Counted from the first letter of the stretch, positions 22,340 through 32,002 are shown. The stretch is 64,000 nt of DNA from an uncultured Oscillospiraceae bacterium (GCA_910584285.1 CAJTYK010000003.1:58835-122834), one strand, 5' to 3'. Program-made: numbers and translations. Notes: a model not told the origin generated them from the sequence alone.

Positions 22340-24436
22340 ATGGGCAGCGGAAACGACATCCTGGATATGTACATCTACGAAACCGGCACCCTGCTGGAGC
22401 AGCTGGAAACCATCGTCCTTGAGGCGGAAAAGGTGGACACCTTCTCGCAAGAGAATGTAAACGAGATTTTCCGCATCATGCACACCATCAAGGGCTCCTC
22501 CGCCATGATGGAGTTCGACTCCCTGACCACGGTGGCCCACCGGATTGAGGATATGTTCTTCATCATCCGGGAGGGAACCATGGACGTGGTGAAGGAGGAG
22601 GACCGCCCGGCCCTGTTCGACGTGGTGTTCCAGTCCATCGACTTCTTCCGGGGCGAGGTCGAGAAGGTGGAGTCCGGCGAGCCTCTTGATAAGGATATCG
22701 ACAGTTTCATGGCAAATATTAATACCCTGATCTCTAAAATTAAGGGGGAGGAGCCGGCCCAGCCCGAGCCCGCCCCGGCGGTGGCCGCCAGCGCGGCGCC
22801 CCCCGCCGCGGCCGCGCCCGAGCCCGTTTCCGCCGCCGGCTTCCCCTTTGGCCTTCAGGTCAATTTTGAGGAGGGCTGCGGCATGGAGAGCCTGCGGGCC
22901 TTCATGCTGGTCACCTCTGTGAAGGACGTGTGCGAGGAGACGGACTTCACCTTCGATCCCCCCGATGTGGAGACAAACTCCGCCACCTCGGAAACCATCA
23001 TCGAGCATGGCTTCCACATGATGTTCCGCTCCGCCCAGGCCCGGGATAGTGCCGTGGCCGTGATCAAGAGCGCCGGCTCCGTCCAGGGCTACCAGCACTA
23101 TGACTGCCCCGCTCCGGAGCCCGAGCCCAGCGCGGCGTCCCCCGCCGCGGCCGCCGCCCCCACCGCCTCCAACGCGGCCGCCCCCGCCGCGGCTCCGGCC
23201 AAGTCCGCCCCGGCCCCCGCCGCGGCCGCCGCCCAGCAACAGCAGCAGCACCCCAAGGAGACCCTGATCAGCGTCAACCTGTCCAAGCTGGATCAGCTGT
23301 CCGCCGTGGTGGGCGAGATCGTCATCACCGAATCCATGGTGACCTCCTCCCCCGACCTGAAGGGGCTCAACCTGGACGCCTTCTCCAAGTCCGCCCGGCA
23401 GCTGCGCAAGCTCACCGACGAGCTGCAGGACGTGTCCATGTCCCTGCGCATGGTGCCCGTGTCCAGCGTGTTCCAGAAGATGACCCGTATCGTCCGCGAC
23501 ATGACCAAGAAGCTCAACCGTCCGGCCAAGCTCACCCTGGTGGGGGAGAACACCGAGGTGGACAAAACCATCGTGGACTCCATCGGCGACCCCATCATGC
23601 ACATGATCCGAAACTCCATGGATCACGGCATTGAGGAGACCCAGGAGGAGCGGGTTGCCGCCGGCAAGGATCCCGTAGGCGAGATCCTCCTGTCCGCCCG
23701 GGACACCGGCAGCGAGGTCATCATCGAGATCATCGACGACGGCCGGGGCGTCAACGACGAGGCGGTGCTGGCCAAGGCCATCCGCCAGGGCATCGCCTCC
23801 CCCGACGTGGACTACAGCCACAAGGAGATCCTCAATTTCCTGCTGGCCCCCGGCTTCTCCACCAACACCGAGGTCACCGAGTTCTCCGGCCGCGGCGTGG
23901 GCATGGACGTGGTGAAGCGGGGCGTGGAGGAGCTGGGCGGCAGCGTGTCCATCGCCAGCGAGCTGGGCAAGGGCATGACCACCACCATCCGCATCCCCCT
24001 GACCATGGCCATCATGGACGGCATGGAGGTGTCCGTGGGCAACTCCATCTTCACCATCCCCATCAACAACATCCTGTCCACCATGAAGCTCTCCAAGGGA
24101 GACGTGATCCACGACTCCAGCCAGGGGGAGATCATCAAGGTGCAGGGGAACTTCTACCCCATCGTCCGGGCCCGGGATCTGTACCAGCTCCAGGACGGCT
24201 GCACCGAGGTGGAGGACGGCGTGCTGCTCTGGCTGGAGGCGGGGGATCACTCCTACTGCCTGTTTGTGGATGAGCTGCTGGGCCAGCAGCAGGTGGTGGT
24301 GAAGCAGCTGCCCGCCTATGTGAACAGCTTCAACGTAAAGAGCTACGGCATCAACGGCTGTACCCTGCGCAGCGACGGCAGCATCAGCATCATCCTGGAC
24401 GTGGCCAGCCTGTACACGGCCTCCCGGGGTATGTGA
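22340..24436 (+). CDS. cheA: Chemotaxis histidine kinase CheA
   Basis: A 698-aa kinase that, coupled to receptors by CheW, phosphorylates CheY and CheB. Domains: HPt/P1 (1-105) with phospho-accepting H48 in IMHTIKGSSAMM; a P2-like response-regulator-docking domain (about 165-250); long Ala/Pro linkers either side; P3 dimerisation (about 310-370, ISVNLSKLDQLSAVVGEIVI); P4 ATP-binding with N box HMIRNSMDHGIE, DDGRGVN and GRGVGMDVVKR; and a CheW-like P5 to the end. All key motifs are intact. ATG at 22340 follows GAGGTGG. First gene of cheA-cheW-cheR-cheB under a sigma-D promoter. Confidence 0.97.
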   Translation: MGSGNDILDMYIYETGTLLEQLETIVLEAEKVDTFSQENVNEIFRIMHTIKGSSAMMEFDSLTTVAHRIEDMFFIIREGTMDVVKEEDRPALFDVVFQSIDFFRGEVEKVESGEPLDKDIDSFMANINTLISKIKGEEPAQPEPAPAVAASAAPPAAAAPEPVSAAGFPFGLQVNFEEGCGMESLRAFMLVTSVKDVCEETDFTFDPPDVETNSATSETIIEHGFHMMFRSAQARDSAVAVIKSAGSVQGYQHYDCPAPEPEPSAASPAAAAAPTASNAAAPAAAPAKSAPAPAAAAAQQQQQHPKETLISVNLSKLDQLSAVVGEIVITESMVTSSPDLKGLNLDAFSKSARQLRKLTDELQDVSMSLRMVPVSSVFQKMTRIVRDMTKKLNRPAKLTLVGENTEVDKTIVDSIGDPIMHMIRNSMDHGIEETQEERVAAGKDPVGEILLSARDTGSEVIIEIIDDGRGVNDEAVLAKAIRQGIASPDVDYSHKEILNFLLAPGFSTNTEVTEFSGRGVGMDVVKRGVEELGGSVSIASELGKGMTTTIRIPLTMAIMDGMEVSVGNSIFTIPINNILSTMKLSKGDVIHDSSQGEIIKVQGNFYPIVRARDLYQLQDGCTEVEDGVLLWLEAGDHSYCLFVDELLGQQQVVVKQLPAYVNSFNVKSYGINGCTLRSDGSISIILDVASLYTASRGM

Positions 24437-24467
24437 GCCGCCGATTTGGGAACAAGGAGAGAAAAGC

Positions 24468-24950
24468 ATGAGCAACGAAGTGATGTTCGCCCGTGAGGAC
24501 GAGCTGGAGGCCCTGAACGTAGCCGACGACGGCGTGGACTCCCAGAAATACCTTATTTTCATGGCCGCCCACCTGAAGCTGGGCGTCGTCGCTGAGGATG
24601 TGGTGGAGATCCTGAACAACCAGGTCATCACCTATCTGCCCATGGTGCCCGACTTTATCCGGGGCATCATCAATATGCGCGGCCAGATGATCCCCATTCT
24701 GGACATCTGCTCCCGGATGGGCCTGCCCTCCCGGGAGGACGACAGCCTGGTGGTGGTGATCAACCTGGGGGACGTGCAGCTGGGCATCCTGGTGGACGGC
24801 GTGGATCAGATGCTGGACATTCCCAAGGCCAACATCCATCCCCTCCCCGCCAACAGCGCCCAGCTCCTGGTGTCTGGTATGTGTTCTCTGCCCGATGGAT
24901 CAGGCACCATGATGGTGCTGGACTGCGAGCAGCTCCTGCCCCATGATTGA
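24468..24950 (+). CDS. cheW: Chemotaxis adaptor CheW
   Basis: A 160-aa scaffold protein linking receptors to CheA. The CheW domain covers residues 25-158: QKYLIFMAAHLKLGVVAEDV, the conserved IRGIINMRGQMIPILD and a final DCEQLL. About 25 extra acidic residues precede it, longer than usual. It lies 31 bases after cheA and its last 8 bases overlap cheR, so translation is probably coupled. A second CheW domain in the window is part of CheV. Confidence 0.95.
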   Translation: MSNEVMFAREDELEALNVADDGVDSQKYLIFMAAHLKLGVVAEDVVEILNNQVITYLPMVPDFIRGIINMRGQMIPILDICSRMGLPSREDDSLVVVINLGDVQLGILVDGVDQMLDIPKANIHPLPANSAQLLVSGMCSLPDGSGTMMVLDCEQLLPHD

Positions 24951-25782
24951 CGCCGGAGCCGGAGGGGGCGGCGCCTTTAACCCCATGACAATCTCCGACG
25001 CGGACTTCACCCGTCTGGTGAAGTTCGTTCAGGGTAACTACGGCATCGACCTGAGCCAGAAGAAGCAGCTGATCACCGGGCGGCTGTCCACCTCCATCAA
25101 GCAGCGGGGGTATACCAGCTTCACCGACTTTGTGAACCAGGTCATCCAGACCAAGGACAACGACCTGATCACGCTGCTGCTGGATAAGCTCACCACCAAC
25201 TACACCTTCTTCATGCGGGAGAAGGAGCATCTGGATCTGTTCTGCCAGAAGATCATCCCCGACATCGTCCAGCGCCACCAGCGGGACAAAACCCTGGCCA
25301 TCTGGAGCGCGGGCTGCTCCACCGGAGAGGAGCCCTACAACATCACCATGTTCCTGTTCGACTACCTGGGGCCCCAGGCCGCCCAGTGGGACACCCGGCT
25401 GCTGGCCACCGACATCTCCAACCGGGCCATGACCGCCGCTAAAAAGGGCGTGTACGAGCTGCCGGATACCATCCCGCCGGACTGGAAGAAGAAGTATTTT
25501 GTCAAGCAGCCCGACGGTCACTACCAGGTGGCCCCCAAGGTGCGGGACAACGTGATCTTCCAGCCCTTCAACCTGATGGATCCCATCCACTTCCGCCGGA
25601 AGTTCGACGTGATCTTCTGCCGGAACGTGATGATCTATTTCGATCAGCCCACCAAGGACGCCCTGGTTCAGCGGTTCTATGACGCTACTGTTCCCGGCGG
25701 TTATCTGCTCATCAGCAAGTCGGAGAACCTCAGCGCCAACACCCCCTACCGACGTCTGGCCCCGTCCACTTTCCAGAAATAG
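24943..25782 (+). CDS. cheR: Chemoreceptor methyltransferase CheR
   Basis: A 279-aa SAM-dependent methyltransferase that adds methyl groups to receptor glutamates. The N-terminal helical domain (about 15-85) precedes the Rossmann domain with IWSAGCSTGEEPYNITM (SAM motif I), LATDISNRAM and VIFCRNVMIYFD. The ATG at 24943 overlaps cheW; an internal ATG at 24985 that would begin MTISDADF lies closer to the usual family start and has GGAGGGGGCGG upstream, so the first 14 residues (Gly/Ala-rich) are uncertain. It pairs with CheB for adaptation. Confidence 0.96.
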   Translation: MIDAGAGGGGAFNPMTISDADFTRLVKFVQGNYGIDLSQKKQLITGRLSTSIKQRGYTSFTDFVNQVIQTKDNDLITLLLDKLTTNYTFFMREKEHLDLFCQKIIPDIVQRHQRDKTLAIWSAGCSTGEEPYNITMFLFDYLGPQAAQWDTRLLATDISNRAMTAAKKGVYELPDTIPPDWKKKYFVKQPDGHYQVAPKVRDNVIFQPFNLMDPIHFRRKFDVIFCRNVMIYFDQPTKDALVQRFYDATVPGGYLLISKSENLSANTPYRRLAPSTFQK

Positions 25783-25792
25783 CGCTGATCAG

Positions 25793-25824
25793 CCGGGCCG
25801 ATCTATACACACCGATCGGCCCGG
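25793..25824 (+). other. Hairpin between cheR and cheB
   Basis: An 11-bp perfect stem CCGGGCCGATC with its complement, 10-base loop, followed by TACTCTTTC. Possible partial terminator or mRNA-processing site lowering cheB expression relative to cheR. Confidence 0.5.
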
Positions 25825-25854
25825 TACTCTTTCAAACAGGAGGATCCTTTTCCT

Positions 25855-26916
25855 ATGACTATCCCTGTCAGCCAAAGCAAAATTCGCGTCATGGTGGTGG
25901 ATGATTCCATGGTGGCCCGGAGTCTGATCATCAAGGGCCTGTCCGCCCATCCCCGGCTGGAGGTGGTGGGCTACGCCATCAACACCCTGGACGCCAGAAA
26001 CAAAATTCCCCAGTACAAGCCGGACGTCATCACCATGGACGTGGAAATGCCCGGGCAGAGCGGTATCGACTTCCTCAAGGAGTACCTGCCCACCCATCCC
26101 ATCCCGGTGATCCTGGTCTCCTCCCTGAACCTGAAGGTATTCGACGCCCTGGCCGTGGGCGCGGTGGATTTTGTCCGCAAGCCCGATCAGGGCACCAGCG
26201 AGACCGCCTTCCTGGCCGCCCTGGCCCAGAAGGTGGTCATGGCCGCCACCGCCCGGGTGCGCACCTCCGCGCCGGCGGCGGGTATAAAGCCCGCCGTCCC
26301 CGCCGGCCCCATCCCCAGGCTGGGCACCGCCCCCGCCTTGGATCGGGTGGTCATCGGGCTGGGCGCCTCCACCGGCGGCACCGAGGCCACCCTGGAGGTG
26401 ATGAAGCGGCTCCCCGCCGATATCCCCCCCATGGTCATCGTCCAGCATATGCCCCCCGGCTTCACCAAGATGTACGCCGAGCGTCTGAACCGCCTGTGCG
26501 CCATGGAGGTGCGGGAGGCCCAGAGCGGCGACGAGCTGAAGCGGGGTCTGGCCCTTATCGCCCCCGCCGACCTCCAGTGCCGGGTGGTGCGCATCGGCAC
26601 CCGTTACACCGTCAACTGCGCCCCCGGCGAGAAGGTCAGCGGCCACCGCCCCTCGGTGGACGCCATGTTCTACTCCATGGCGGAGACGGTCACCTGCAAA
26701 ATGGTGGGTATCATCATGACCGGCATGGGCCAGGACGGCGCCCACGGCCTGCTGGAGATGCGCAAGAAGGGGGCCTACACCATCGGTCAGGACAAGGAGT
26801 CCTCCGTGGTATACGGTATGCCCGGCGTGGCCCAGAACATCGGGGCCGTCATGATCCAGGCCTCCTGCGAAAATGTGGCCAACGTGCTGCTGCGGCACCT
26901 GAAAACGCTGAGCTGA
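25855..26916 (+). CDS. cheB: Chemotaxis response regulator methylesterase/deamidase CheB
   Basis: A 353-aa two-domain protein that removes receptor methyl groups when phosphorylated. Receiver domain residues 9-130 with D16/D17, phosphoacceptor D62 in TMDVEMPGQSG and K109. The Ala/Pro linker (135-160) leads to the esterase domain with catalytic triad S172 (GLGASTGG), H198 (IVQHMPPGF) and D294 (GMGQDGA). All catalytic residues are present. It closes the cheA-W-R-B unit and a strong terminator follows 23 bases later. Confidence 0.97.
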   Translation: MTIPVSQSKIRVMVVDDSMVARSLIIKGLSAHPRLEVVGYAINTLDARNKIPQYKPDVITMDVEMPGQSGIDFLKEYLPTHPIPVILVSSLNLKVFDALAVGAVDFVRKPDQGTSETAFLAALAQKVVMAATARVRTSAPAAGIKPAVPAGPIPRLGTAPALDRVVIGLGASTGGTEATLEVMKRLPADIPPMVIVQHMPPGFTKMYAERLNRLCAMEVREAQSGDELKRGLALIAPADLQCRVVRIGTRYTVNCAPGEKVSGHRPSVDAMFYSMAETVTCKMVGIIMTGMGQDGAHGLLEMRKKGAYTIGQDKESSVVYGMPGVAQNIGAVMIQASCENVANVLLRHLKTLS

Positions 26917-26938
26917 TCTCCGTTCCCATGTTTTTCCT

Positions 26939-26977
26939 GCCCGGGATCTCTGAAAAGAGACCCCGGGCTCTCTTTTT
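26939..26977 (+). terminator. Terminator after cheB
   Basis: GCCCGGGATCTCT / AGAGACCCCGGGC stem with a GAAA loop and a small internal mismatch, followed by TCTCTTTTT. It separates the che unit from the flgM unit. Confidence 0.9.
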
Positions 26978-27052
26978 AGCCCTTTTTAGGCCGCTTTTCC
27001 CACTTTTCCGCCCTGGGAACCCGCCGTCGCAAAAGAAATTTCCTGCTTTTTC

Positions 27053-27079
27053 TTATGTCCCTGCCAATTTTGCCGATAT
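27053..27079 (+). promoter_or_regulatory. Sigma-D promoter of flgM operon
   Basis: A perfect sigma-28 -10 element, GCCGATAT, at 27072-27079. The -35 position 15 bases upstream reads TTAT, a poor match to TAAA, so strength may be modest. Predicted start near 27086. Confidence 0.72.
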
Positions 27080-27131
27080 AAGTAGTGAGACAGCATCAAC
27101 TGAAATGGATATTGAAAAGGATGTGAGTACT

Positions 27132-27440
27132 GTGCTGACCTCGTCCGGTTATGGCGCAATTTCTCCCATCGCCCCGCGGAAGGTCTACCGGACCCTCGCC
27201 GGGCGTGACAGCCGCGCCCAGTCTGCCCAGAGCGGCAGCAATTACGACAGCGTGACCCTCTCCGGATCCGGCCAGGACAACCGGTTTATGGGGCTCGTGA
27301 GCAAACTCTCCCAGGAGGTACGCACCGCCACCACCACTGGCGATATCGCCACCCTGCGCCAGCAGGTGGCCGATCACGCCTACGTTCCCGATCCCATGGC
27401 CATCGCCGCCCGGATCCTGCGCCTGGGGGAGGGCCTATAA
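27132..27440 (+). CDS. flgM: Anti-sigma-28 factor FlgM
   Basis: About 102 aa; binds SigD and is exported when the hook is finished, releasing the sigma factor. The C-terminal half carries the FlgM signature: DSVTLSGSG, FMGLVSKLSQEVR, IATLRQQVADHAYVPDPMAIAARIL. I prefer the GTG at 27132, with AAAGGA 10 bases upstream, giving an N-terminus leading quickly to ISPIAPRKVY. An ATG at 27105 is possible but has no ribosome site and is about 19 bases from the predicted transcription start. Its stop overlaps flgN by one base. First gene of a sigma-D unit, a classic feedback arrangement. Confidence 0.88.
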   Translation: MLTSSGYGAISPIAPRKVYRTLAGRDSRAQSAQSGSNYDSVTLSGSGQDNRFMGLVSKLSQEVRTATTTGDIATLRQQVADHAYVPDPMAIAARILRLGEGL

Positions 27441-27916
27441 TGGAGCAGCTTCACCTGTCCTACCTGGAGCTGCTGAAGGAGCTCAGCTCCAGCCTGGACC
27501 GCCTGGCCCAGTTGGCCCGGGACAAGGCTGCCGCCGTCCAGGCGGACGACCTTATCGCCCTGGACGAGGTGCTCAAGCAGGAGCAGGCCATGACGTTGAA
27601 TCTGCGGGGACTGGAGCTGAAACGGCTCAAGCTGGTGGGCCAGCTGGGGCTGGACAAGGTTCCCCTGGACGAGCTGGAGGGGCACTGTCCCCCGGAGCTG
27701 GCCGAGAAGGCCCGGAATACCGTGGACACCCTGCGGAGCAGCTACACCACCTACCGGAGCTGCGCGGATATGGCCCGCGCTCTGCTGGAGCTGAACCTCC
27801 ACCAGCTCGAGAAGGTGATCACCGCCTCCGGCGTGGATCCCACGGTGGCCGCCTCCGGTTACGAGGCCCCCGGCGTGGAGCCCCCCAAACAGATGAAAAC
27901 AGACTTCCGCGCCTGA
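27440..27916 (+). CDS. flgN: Flagellar export chaperone FlgN
   Basis: A 158-aa helical chaperone that escorts the hook-filament junction proteins FlgK and FlgL to the export gate. Two long coiled segments: SYLELLKELSSSLDRLAQLARDK type (residues 7-60) and AEKARNTVDTLRSSYTTYRSC (about 90-125). Sequence conservation in this family is low; the assignment rests on size, helicity and position between flgM (TAATG overlap) and flgK. The C-terminal 25 residues are probably flexible. Confidence 0.9.
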   Translation: MEQLHLSYLELLKELSSSLDRLAQLARDKAAAVQADDLIALDEVLKQEQAMTLNLRGLELKRLKLVGQLGLDKVPLDELEGHCPPELAEKARNTVDTLRSSYTTYRSCADMARALLELNLHQLEKVITASGVDPTVAASGYEAPGVEPPKQMKTDFRA

Positions 27917-27952
27917 GTCCGCGGAGAGCAGCATGGATAAGGAGTAATCGCT

Positions 27953-30667
27953 ATGGGTACGCTTGGCACCTTTGATTCCTTCACCACTGCCCGGCTGGGC
28001 ATCTACGCCGCCCAGCACGGCCTGCGGGTGACGGGCAACAATATTTCCAACATCAACACCGCGGGCTATACCCGCCAGCGGGTGGATCAGGTGAGCTTCA
28101 AGACCGGCGGCAACGACCGCTACGCCTCCTTCCTGGAGCGGCACATCGGCAGCGGCGCCCTGATCTCCGGCATCAACCAGATCCGGGATCCCTATCTGGA
28201 TATCCGCTACCGCAACACCTCCTCCAGCACCGCCTATTTCGACACCAAGCTCAGCGGCCTGCAGGAGATCGCCTCTATCCTGGACGAGGTGGGCAAGGGC
28301 GGCAAGGACGGCGACGACACCTCCAAGGGCGACGGCCTGCTGTACGCCCAGCTCCAGGAGCTGATGTCTCAGCTGCGGGCCTACGGCGCCAGCCCCACCT
28401 CCGACAACAACATCCTGGTGCGGGGCGCGGCGGGGACCCTGGTCTCCATGTTCCAGAAGTACGCCGACCGGCTGGAGCAGGTGCGGCTGGACACCGAGGA
28501 GGATCTGCATGAAAATGTCACCGCCGCCAACGGCATCCTCCGGAACATCCGGGATCTGAACAAGTCCATCCGGGACGCGGAGCTCCACGGCGACAAGGCC
28601 CTGGAGCTGCGGGACGAGCGCAACCGCCAGATCGACGCTTTGTCCGAGTATATGCACATCAAGGTGGAGTACACCATGGAGGACGTGGGCGCGGGCATCC
28701 AGGTGGAGAAGCTCACCATCTCCCTGGCCAACGACAACCCGGATCCCAAGGTGGACACGGACACCTCCGTGCTGGTGGACGGCCTGTACGCCACCCAGCT
28801 GTCCATTCCGGAGGAGAAGCCTGTCCTCAATGAATACCTGGGCAGCACAGAAGCTGGTAAAGAATATTTGAACAGTTTTCTGTTTTTGAAAGAGGTAACT
28901 GAGGATTCGGACGAGGCCCAAAAACTGCTGGCCGCAAACCCTGGGCTAACGCTCCTTCCAGCTCTGGATAAAGACGGAAACCAGAAGCAAACCGCTGATG
29001 GCAAAGCTCTTTTCCTCCTTGGCACCAACGACCCCGCCGCCGAGGGAATTCTCACCCGGAAGAACGACAACTACACCATCCAGCTGGGCAAGCTGCTGGA
29101 CGTCAATGGCAACGAGTGGAAAAACTCCAAGACCACCTGGGAGCGGCTCAATGGCGACTACGACAGCCAGGACAGCCAAAAGGCCGTTTATAATTTCGTG
29201 ATTGGGACTGATGGCTCGTGGCAGGAGAACGATACGTTTACAATCAAATTCCCAGACCCAGTCGGAGTTAAGACCTACACTATTGGTACAGATATCTCGC
29301 TGGCAAATGCCAACGACCCCAATCGGCTTGCCGCCTTTATTGCCACCGAACTGGGCAAGGATACGGAGAGAACCAAAGATTATGTCATCACCAGCAATGG
29401 CAGCAACATCGTTTTTACTGCGAAGAAAGCGGGGGCTGTCGGCGCTGCCGGCACGGATGCCGACGGCAATCCCATAAATCAGGGCCCTGACGCGGAGCCC
29501 ACGCTGACCCTCACGCCCAATACTGGCAAGCTCACCATGACCAAAGGCCCTACCATCGATGGTAAGGACAGCATTCCTCCCAAAGATCCCGACCCCCCGA
29601 CGGGCACCGTCACCGACCCCGTCACCGGCAGCACCGTCACCACCACCTACTTTGAGACGGACGGCAAGTGGTATAAGATCACCATGGAGACCCAGCACAC
29701 CCGGGAGGTGGTTCTGGACGACAACGACCTCTACGGCTCCCTCCAGGCCCAGCGGGAGATGCTCACCGAGGAGGGCGAGTTCTCCTCCGCCGACGATATC
29801 ACCGTCGACGAGAACGCCAAAACCAAGCGGGGCATCCCCTACTACCAGAAGTCCTTCGACCTGCTGGCCCAGCAGATCGCCAAGAGCTTCAACGAGCTCA
29901 ACCAGGGCTATATGCTGAACCACAAGGGGAACTACGTAGATAAAAACGGCAAGGAGCTTGAACTGCCCGGAGCGGACGGTTCCGGCCCCTTCCCCGTCAG
30001 CAAGTATGACGGTTTGCTGCCCCAGCAGGCGCAGAACCTGATCAACAACGGGTATGTCCTCACAGATGCCAACGGCAACAAAGAAGCGGATCTGAACCGC
30101 TGGCTGGAGGAGAACGGCGCGGTCAAGATGGGCGGCCCCCTGTTCAGCAACCGGAACGACGGCAATAACACCGACGGCATCACCGCCTCCAACATCGCCA
30201 TCTCCAGCGGCTGGAGCTCCGGCGAGTGGATGGTGGTTCCCAAGTTCGAGGTGCTGTTCCCCGACGACAAGAATCCCGACGGCAGCATACCCGACACCAC
30301 CCAACCCAAAAACATCAACCACATGATCTCCCTCATGGACGCCAAGCTGGTGTACGACCCCAAGGACATCGACCCGGACGCCGTGGGCGCCAACCTGTTC
30401 ACCGGCTCCTTCAACGATATGTTCTGCAACATGATGGGCGTGCAGGCCAAGGACGCCAAGGAGACCAACGTCGCCCTCAACAACGACTACACCACCCTGG
30501 TTGCCCTGGACAGCAGCCGCGAGGGCGTGTCCGGCGTGGATCTCAACGACGAGGCCATGAACATGATGCAGTATCAGAAGGCCATGAACGCCGCCATGCG
30601 TCTGATGACCGCCATCGACGAGGCTCTTGATCGGCTGATCAACAATACCGGCATCGCCGGACGCTAA
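27953..30667 (+). CDS. flgK: Hook-filament junction protein FlgK (HAP1), enlarged
   Basis: A 904-aa secreted flagellar protein. The N-terminus has the rod/hook signature GLRVTGNNISNINTAGYTRQ (residues 23-42) and the C-terminus ends SGVDLNDEAMNMMQYQKAMNAAMRLMT, as in all FlgK. The two ends form the coiled-coil D0/D1 core; the middle, about residues 270-620, is an expanded surface-exposed region rich in Asp/Gly/Thr/Pro (PDPPTGTVTDPVTG). Typical FlgK is 450-650 aa. A cluster of codons less GC-rich than the rest lies at 28830-29560, suggesting a variable insert. It follows its chaperone gene. Confidence 0.96.
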   Translation: MGTLGTFDSFTTARLGIYAAQHGLRVTGNNISNINTAGYTRQRVDQVSFKTGGNDRYASFLERHIGSGALISGINQIRDPYLDIRYRNTSSSTAYFDTKLSGLQEIASILDEVGKGGKDGDDTSKGDGLLYAQLQELMSQLRAYGASPTSDNNILVRGAAGTLVSMFQKYADRLEQVRLDTEEDLHENVTAANGILRNIRDLNKSIRDAELHGDKALELRDERNRQIDALSEYMHIKVEYTMEDVGAGIQVEKLTISLANDNPDPKVDTDTSVLVDGLYATQLSIPEEKPVLNEYLGSTEAGKEYLNSFLFLKEVTEDSDEAQKLLAANPGLTLLPALDKDGNQKQTADGKALFLLGTNDPAAEGILTRKNDNYTIQLGKLLDVNGNEWKNSKTTWERLNGDYDSQDSQKAVYNFVIGTDGSWQENDTFTIKFPDPVGVKTYTIGTDISLANANDPNRLAAFIATELGKDTERTKDYVITSNGSNIVFTAKKAGAVGAAGTDADGNPINQGPDAEPTLTLTPNTGKLTMTKGPTIDGKDSIPPKDPDPPTGTVTDPVTGSTVTTTYFETDGKWYKITMETQHTREVVLDDNDLYGSLQAQREMLTEEGEFSSADDITVDENAKTKRGIPYYQKSFDLLAQQIAKSFNELNQGYMLNHKGNYVDKNGKELELPGADGSGPFPVSKYDGLLPQQAQNLINNGYVLTDANGNKEADLNRWLEENGAVKMGGPLFSNRNDGNNTDGITASNIAISSGWSSGEWMVVPKFEVLFPDDKNPDGSIPDTTQPKNINHMISLMDAKLVYDPKDIDPDAVGANLFTGSFNDMFCNMMGVQAKDAKETNVALNNDYTTLVALDSSREGVSGVDLNDEAMNMMQYQKAMNAAMRLMTAIDEALDRLINNTGIAGR

Positions 30668-30685
30668 GCAAGGAGGTAAGGCACA

Positions 30686-32002
30686 ATGATTCGCGCCACA
30701 ACCGGCGGCGTGCTGAAAAGCTACCGCGCAAACCTGATGAATTCCTTCATCGGCATGAACAAATCCCGGGACACTGTGCTGTCCCAGCGCATCTTCAATT
30801 CCTTCGCCGAGGATCCCGCCGCCGCCGCCAAGGCCTTCCGGCTGCGCAAGTCCCGCATGACGGTGGACAGCCAGCACTCCATCTGCTCCGACACGCTGAA
30901 AAAGTACCAGACCGCCTTCAGCTGCCTCCAGTCCATGGACGAGGCGCTGGACACCGACACCGCCTCCCCCCTGAAGACCATCAGCGGCATGACGAAGAAG
31001 TGGCTCAACGACCCCACCGGCGACGCCCGGGAGCAGTTGTCCAAAGCGCTGGAGCAGGTGTCGGAGCTCCTGGTACAGGACATGAACCAGAAGTACGGCG
31101 ACAATTTCATCTTCGCCGGGGCGGACGGCCACAACGTACCGTTTGAGATCAAGGACAACAAGCTGTACTACCGGGGCGTGTCCGTGGACGCAGCGGTGCC
31201 CAAGGTGGTGATGGATGGTACGGATTTGGTGTCTGTGGATGCCAACGGCAACCTGGATCCTAATGGAAACTGCTATATCTGCACCGACAGTATTTCCACC
31301 ATGAAGGCCGCCGACTTTGACACCAAAGATCCCACCGATCAGCCCAAAGTGATGAAGGATGCCACAGGCGCTCCAGTCAAGGTGGACGCCGATGGCAATT
31401 TCGATCCCGCCGGGGAGTACGTCATGCTGACTGGCAACATCAAGACCATGACCAAGGACGACTACGACGCCCAGAAGCTGGAGGCCGAAAAGCTGGAATA
31501 CCTTAAAAATGAGAAGTATTACGTGGACATTGGCCTGGGCTTCCAGGAGAACGAGAACGGCGAGCTGATCCCCTCCAGCGGCTTCAACGCCGCCCTGAAC
31601 GGCATCAACTTCTTCGGCTGCGGTCTGGACGAGGACGGCGACCCCAAGAACATCTACTCCCTCGTCCAGAAGCTGACCCAGCTCTCCGACAGCGTGCCCG
31701 AGGACGGCGACTGGGGCAGCGTGTGGAACGAGTTCGACCGCCTGGTGGGCAAGCTGGAGACTGCCTCCTCCAAGTTCAAGACGGAGTTCACCAACCTGGA
31801 CGCCAACACCACCAAACTGGAGAACAATGAAAAGCTGCTGGAGGACAACTTCTACAACCTCCAGGAGCAGTACGCCGCCCTTGAGGACGTGGACATGGTG
31901 GACTCCATCACCTCCTTCGTCTGGGCCCAGTATTGCTACAACGCGGCGCTGAAGGTAGGCAACAGTGTTCTCTCCGAGAGCCTGATGGATTATCTGAACT
32001 AA
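30686..32002 (+). CDS. flgL: Hook-filament junction protein FlgL (HAP3)
   Basis: A 438-aa secreted junction protein that sits between FlgK and the filament. It resembles flagellin at its ends: KSYRANLMNSFIGMNKSRDTV and LSQRIFNSFAEDPAAAAKAF at the start, and IDs of the type LTQLSDSVPEDGDWGSVW with ALEDVDMVDSITSFVWAQ near the end. EQVSELLVQDMNQKYGDNFIFAG is the conserved flagellin-like D1 turn. Residues 165-275 look like an extra exposed domain. Follows flgK by 18 bases. Confidence 0.93.
   Translation: MIRATTGGVLKSYRANLMNSFIGMNKSRDTVLSQRIFNSFAEDPAAAAKAFRLRKSRMTVDSQHSICSDTLKKYQTAFSCLQSMDEALDTDTASPLKTISGMTKKWLNDPTGDAREQLSKALEQVSELLVQDMNQKYGDNFIFAGADGHNVPFEIKDNKLYYRGVSVDAAVPKVVMDGTDLVSVDANGNLDPNGNCYICTDSISTMKAADFDTKDPTDQPKVMKDATGAPVKVDADGNFDPAGEYVMLTGNIKTMTKDDYDAQKLEAEKLEYLKNEKYYVDIGLGFQENENGELIPSSGFNAALNGINFFGCGLDEDGDPKNIYSLVQKLTQLSDSVPEDGDWGSVWNEFDRLVGKLETASSKFKTEFTNLDANTTKLENNEKLLEDNFYNLQEQYAALEDVDMVDSITSFVWAQYCYNAALKVGNSVLSESLMDYLN

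Noticed and set aside
22280..24631. 783-aa minus-strand ORF opposite cheA and cheW
   Set aside because: Shadow ORF; cheA motifs are complete on the plus strand.
26496..27131. Upstream extension of the flgM reading frame
   Set aside because: It runs through the cheB 3' end, a terminator and a sigma-D promoter; flgM must start after 27086.
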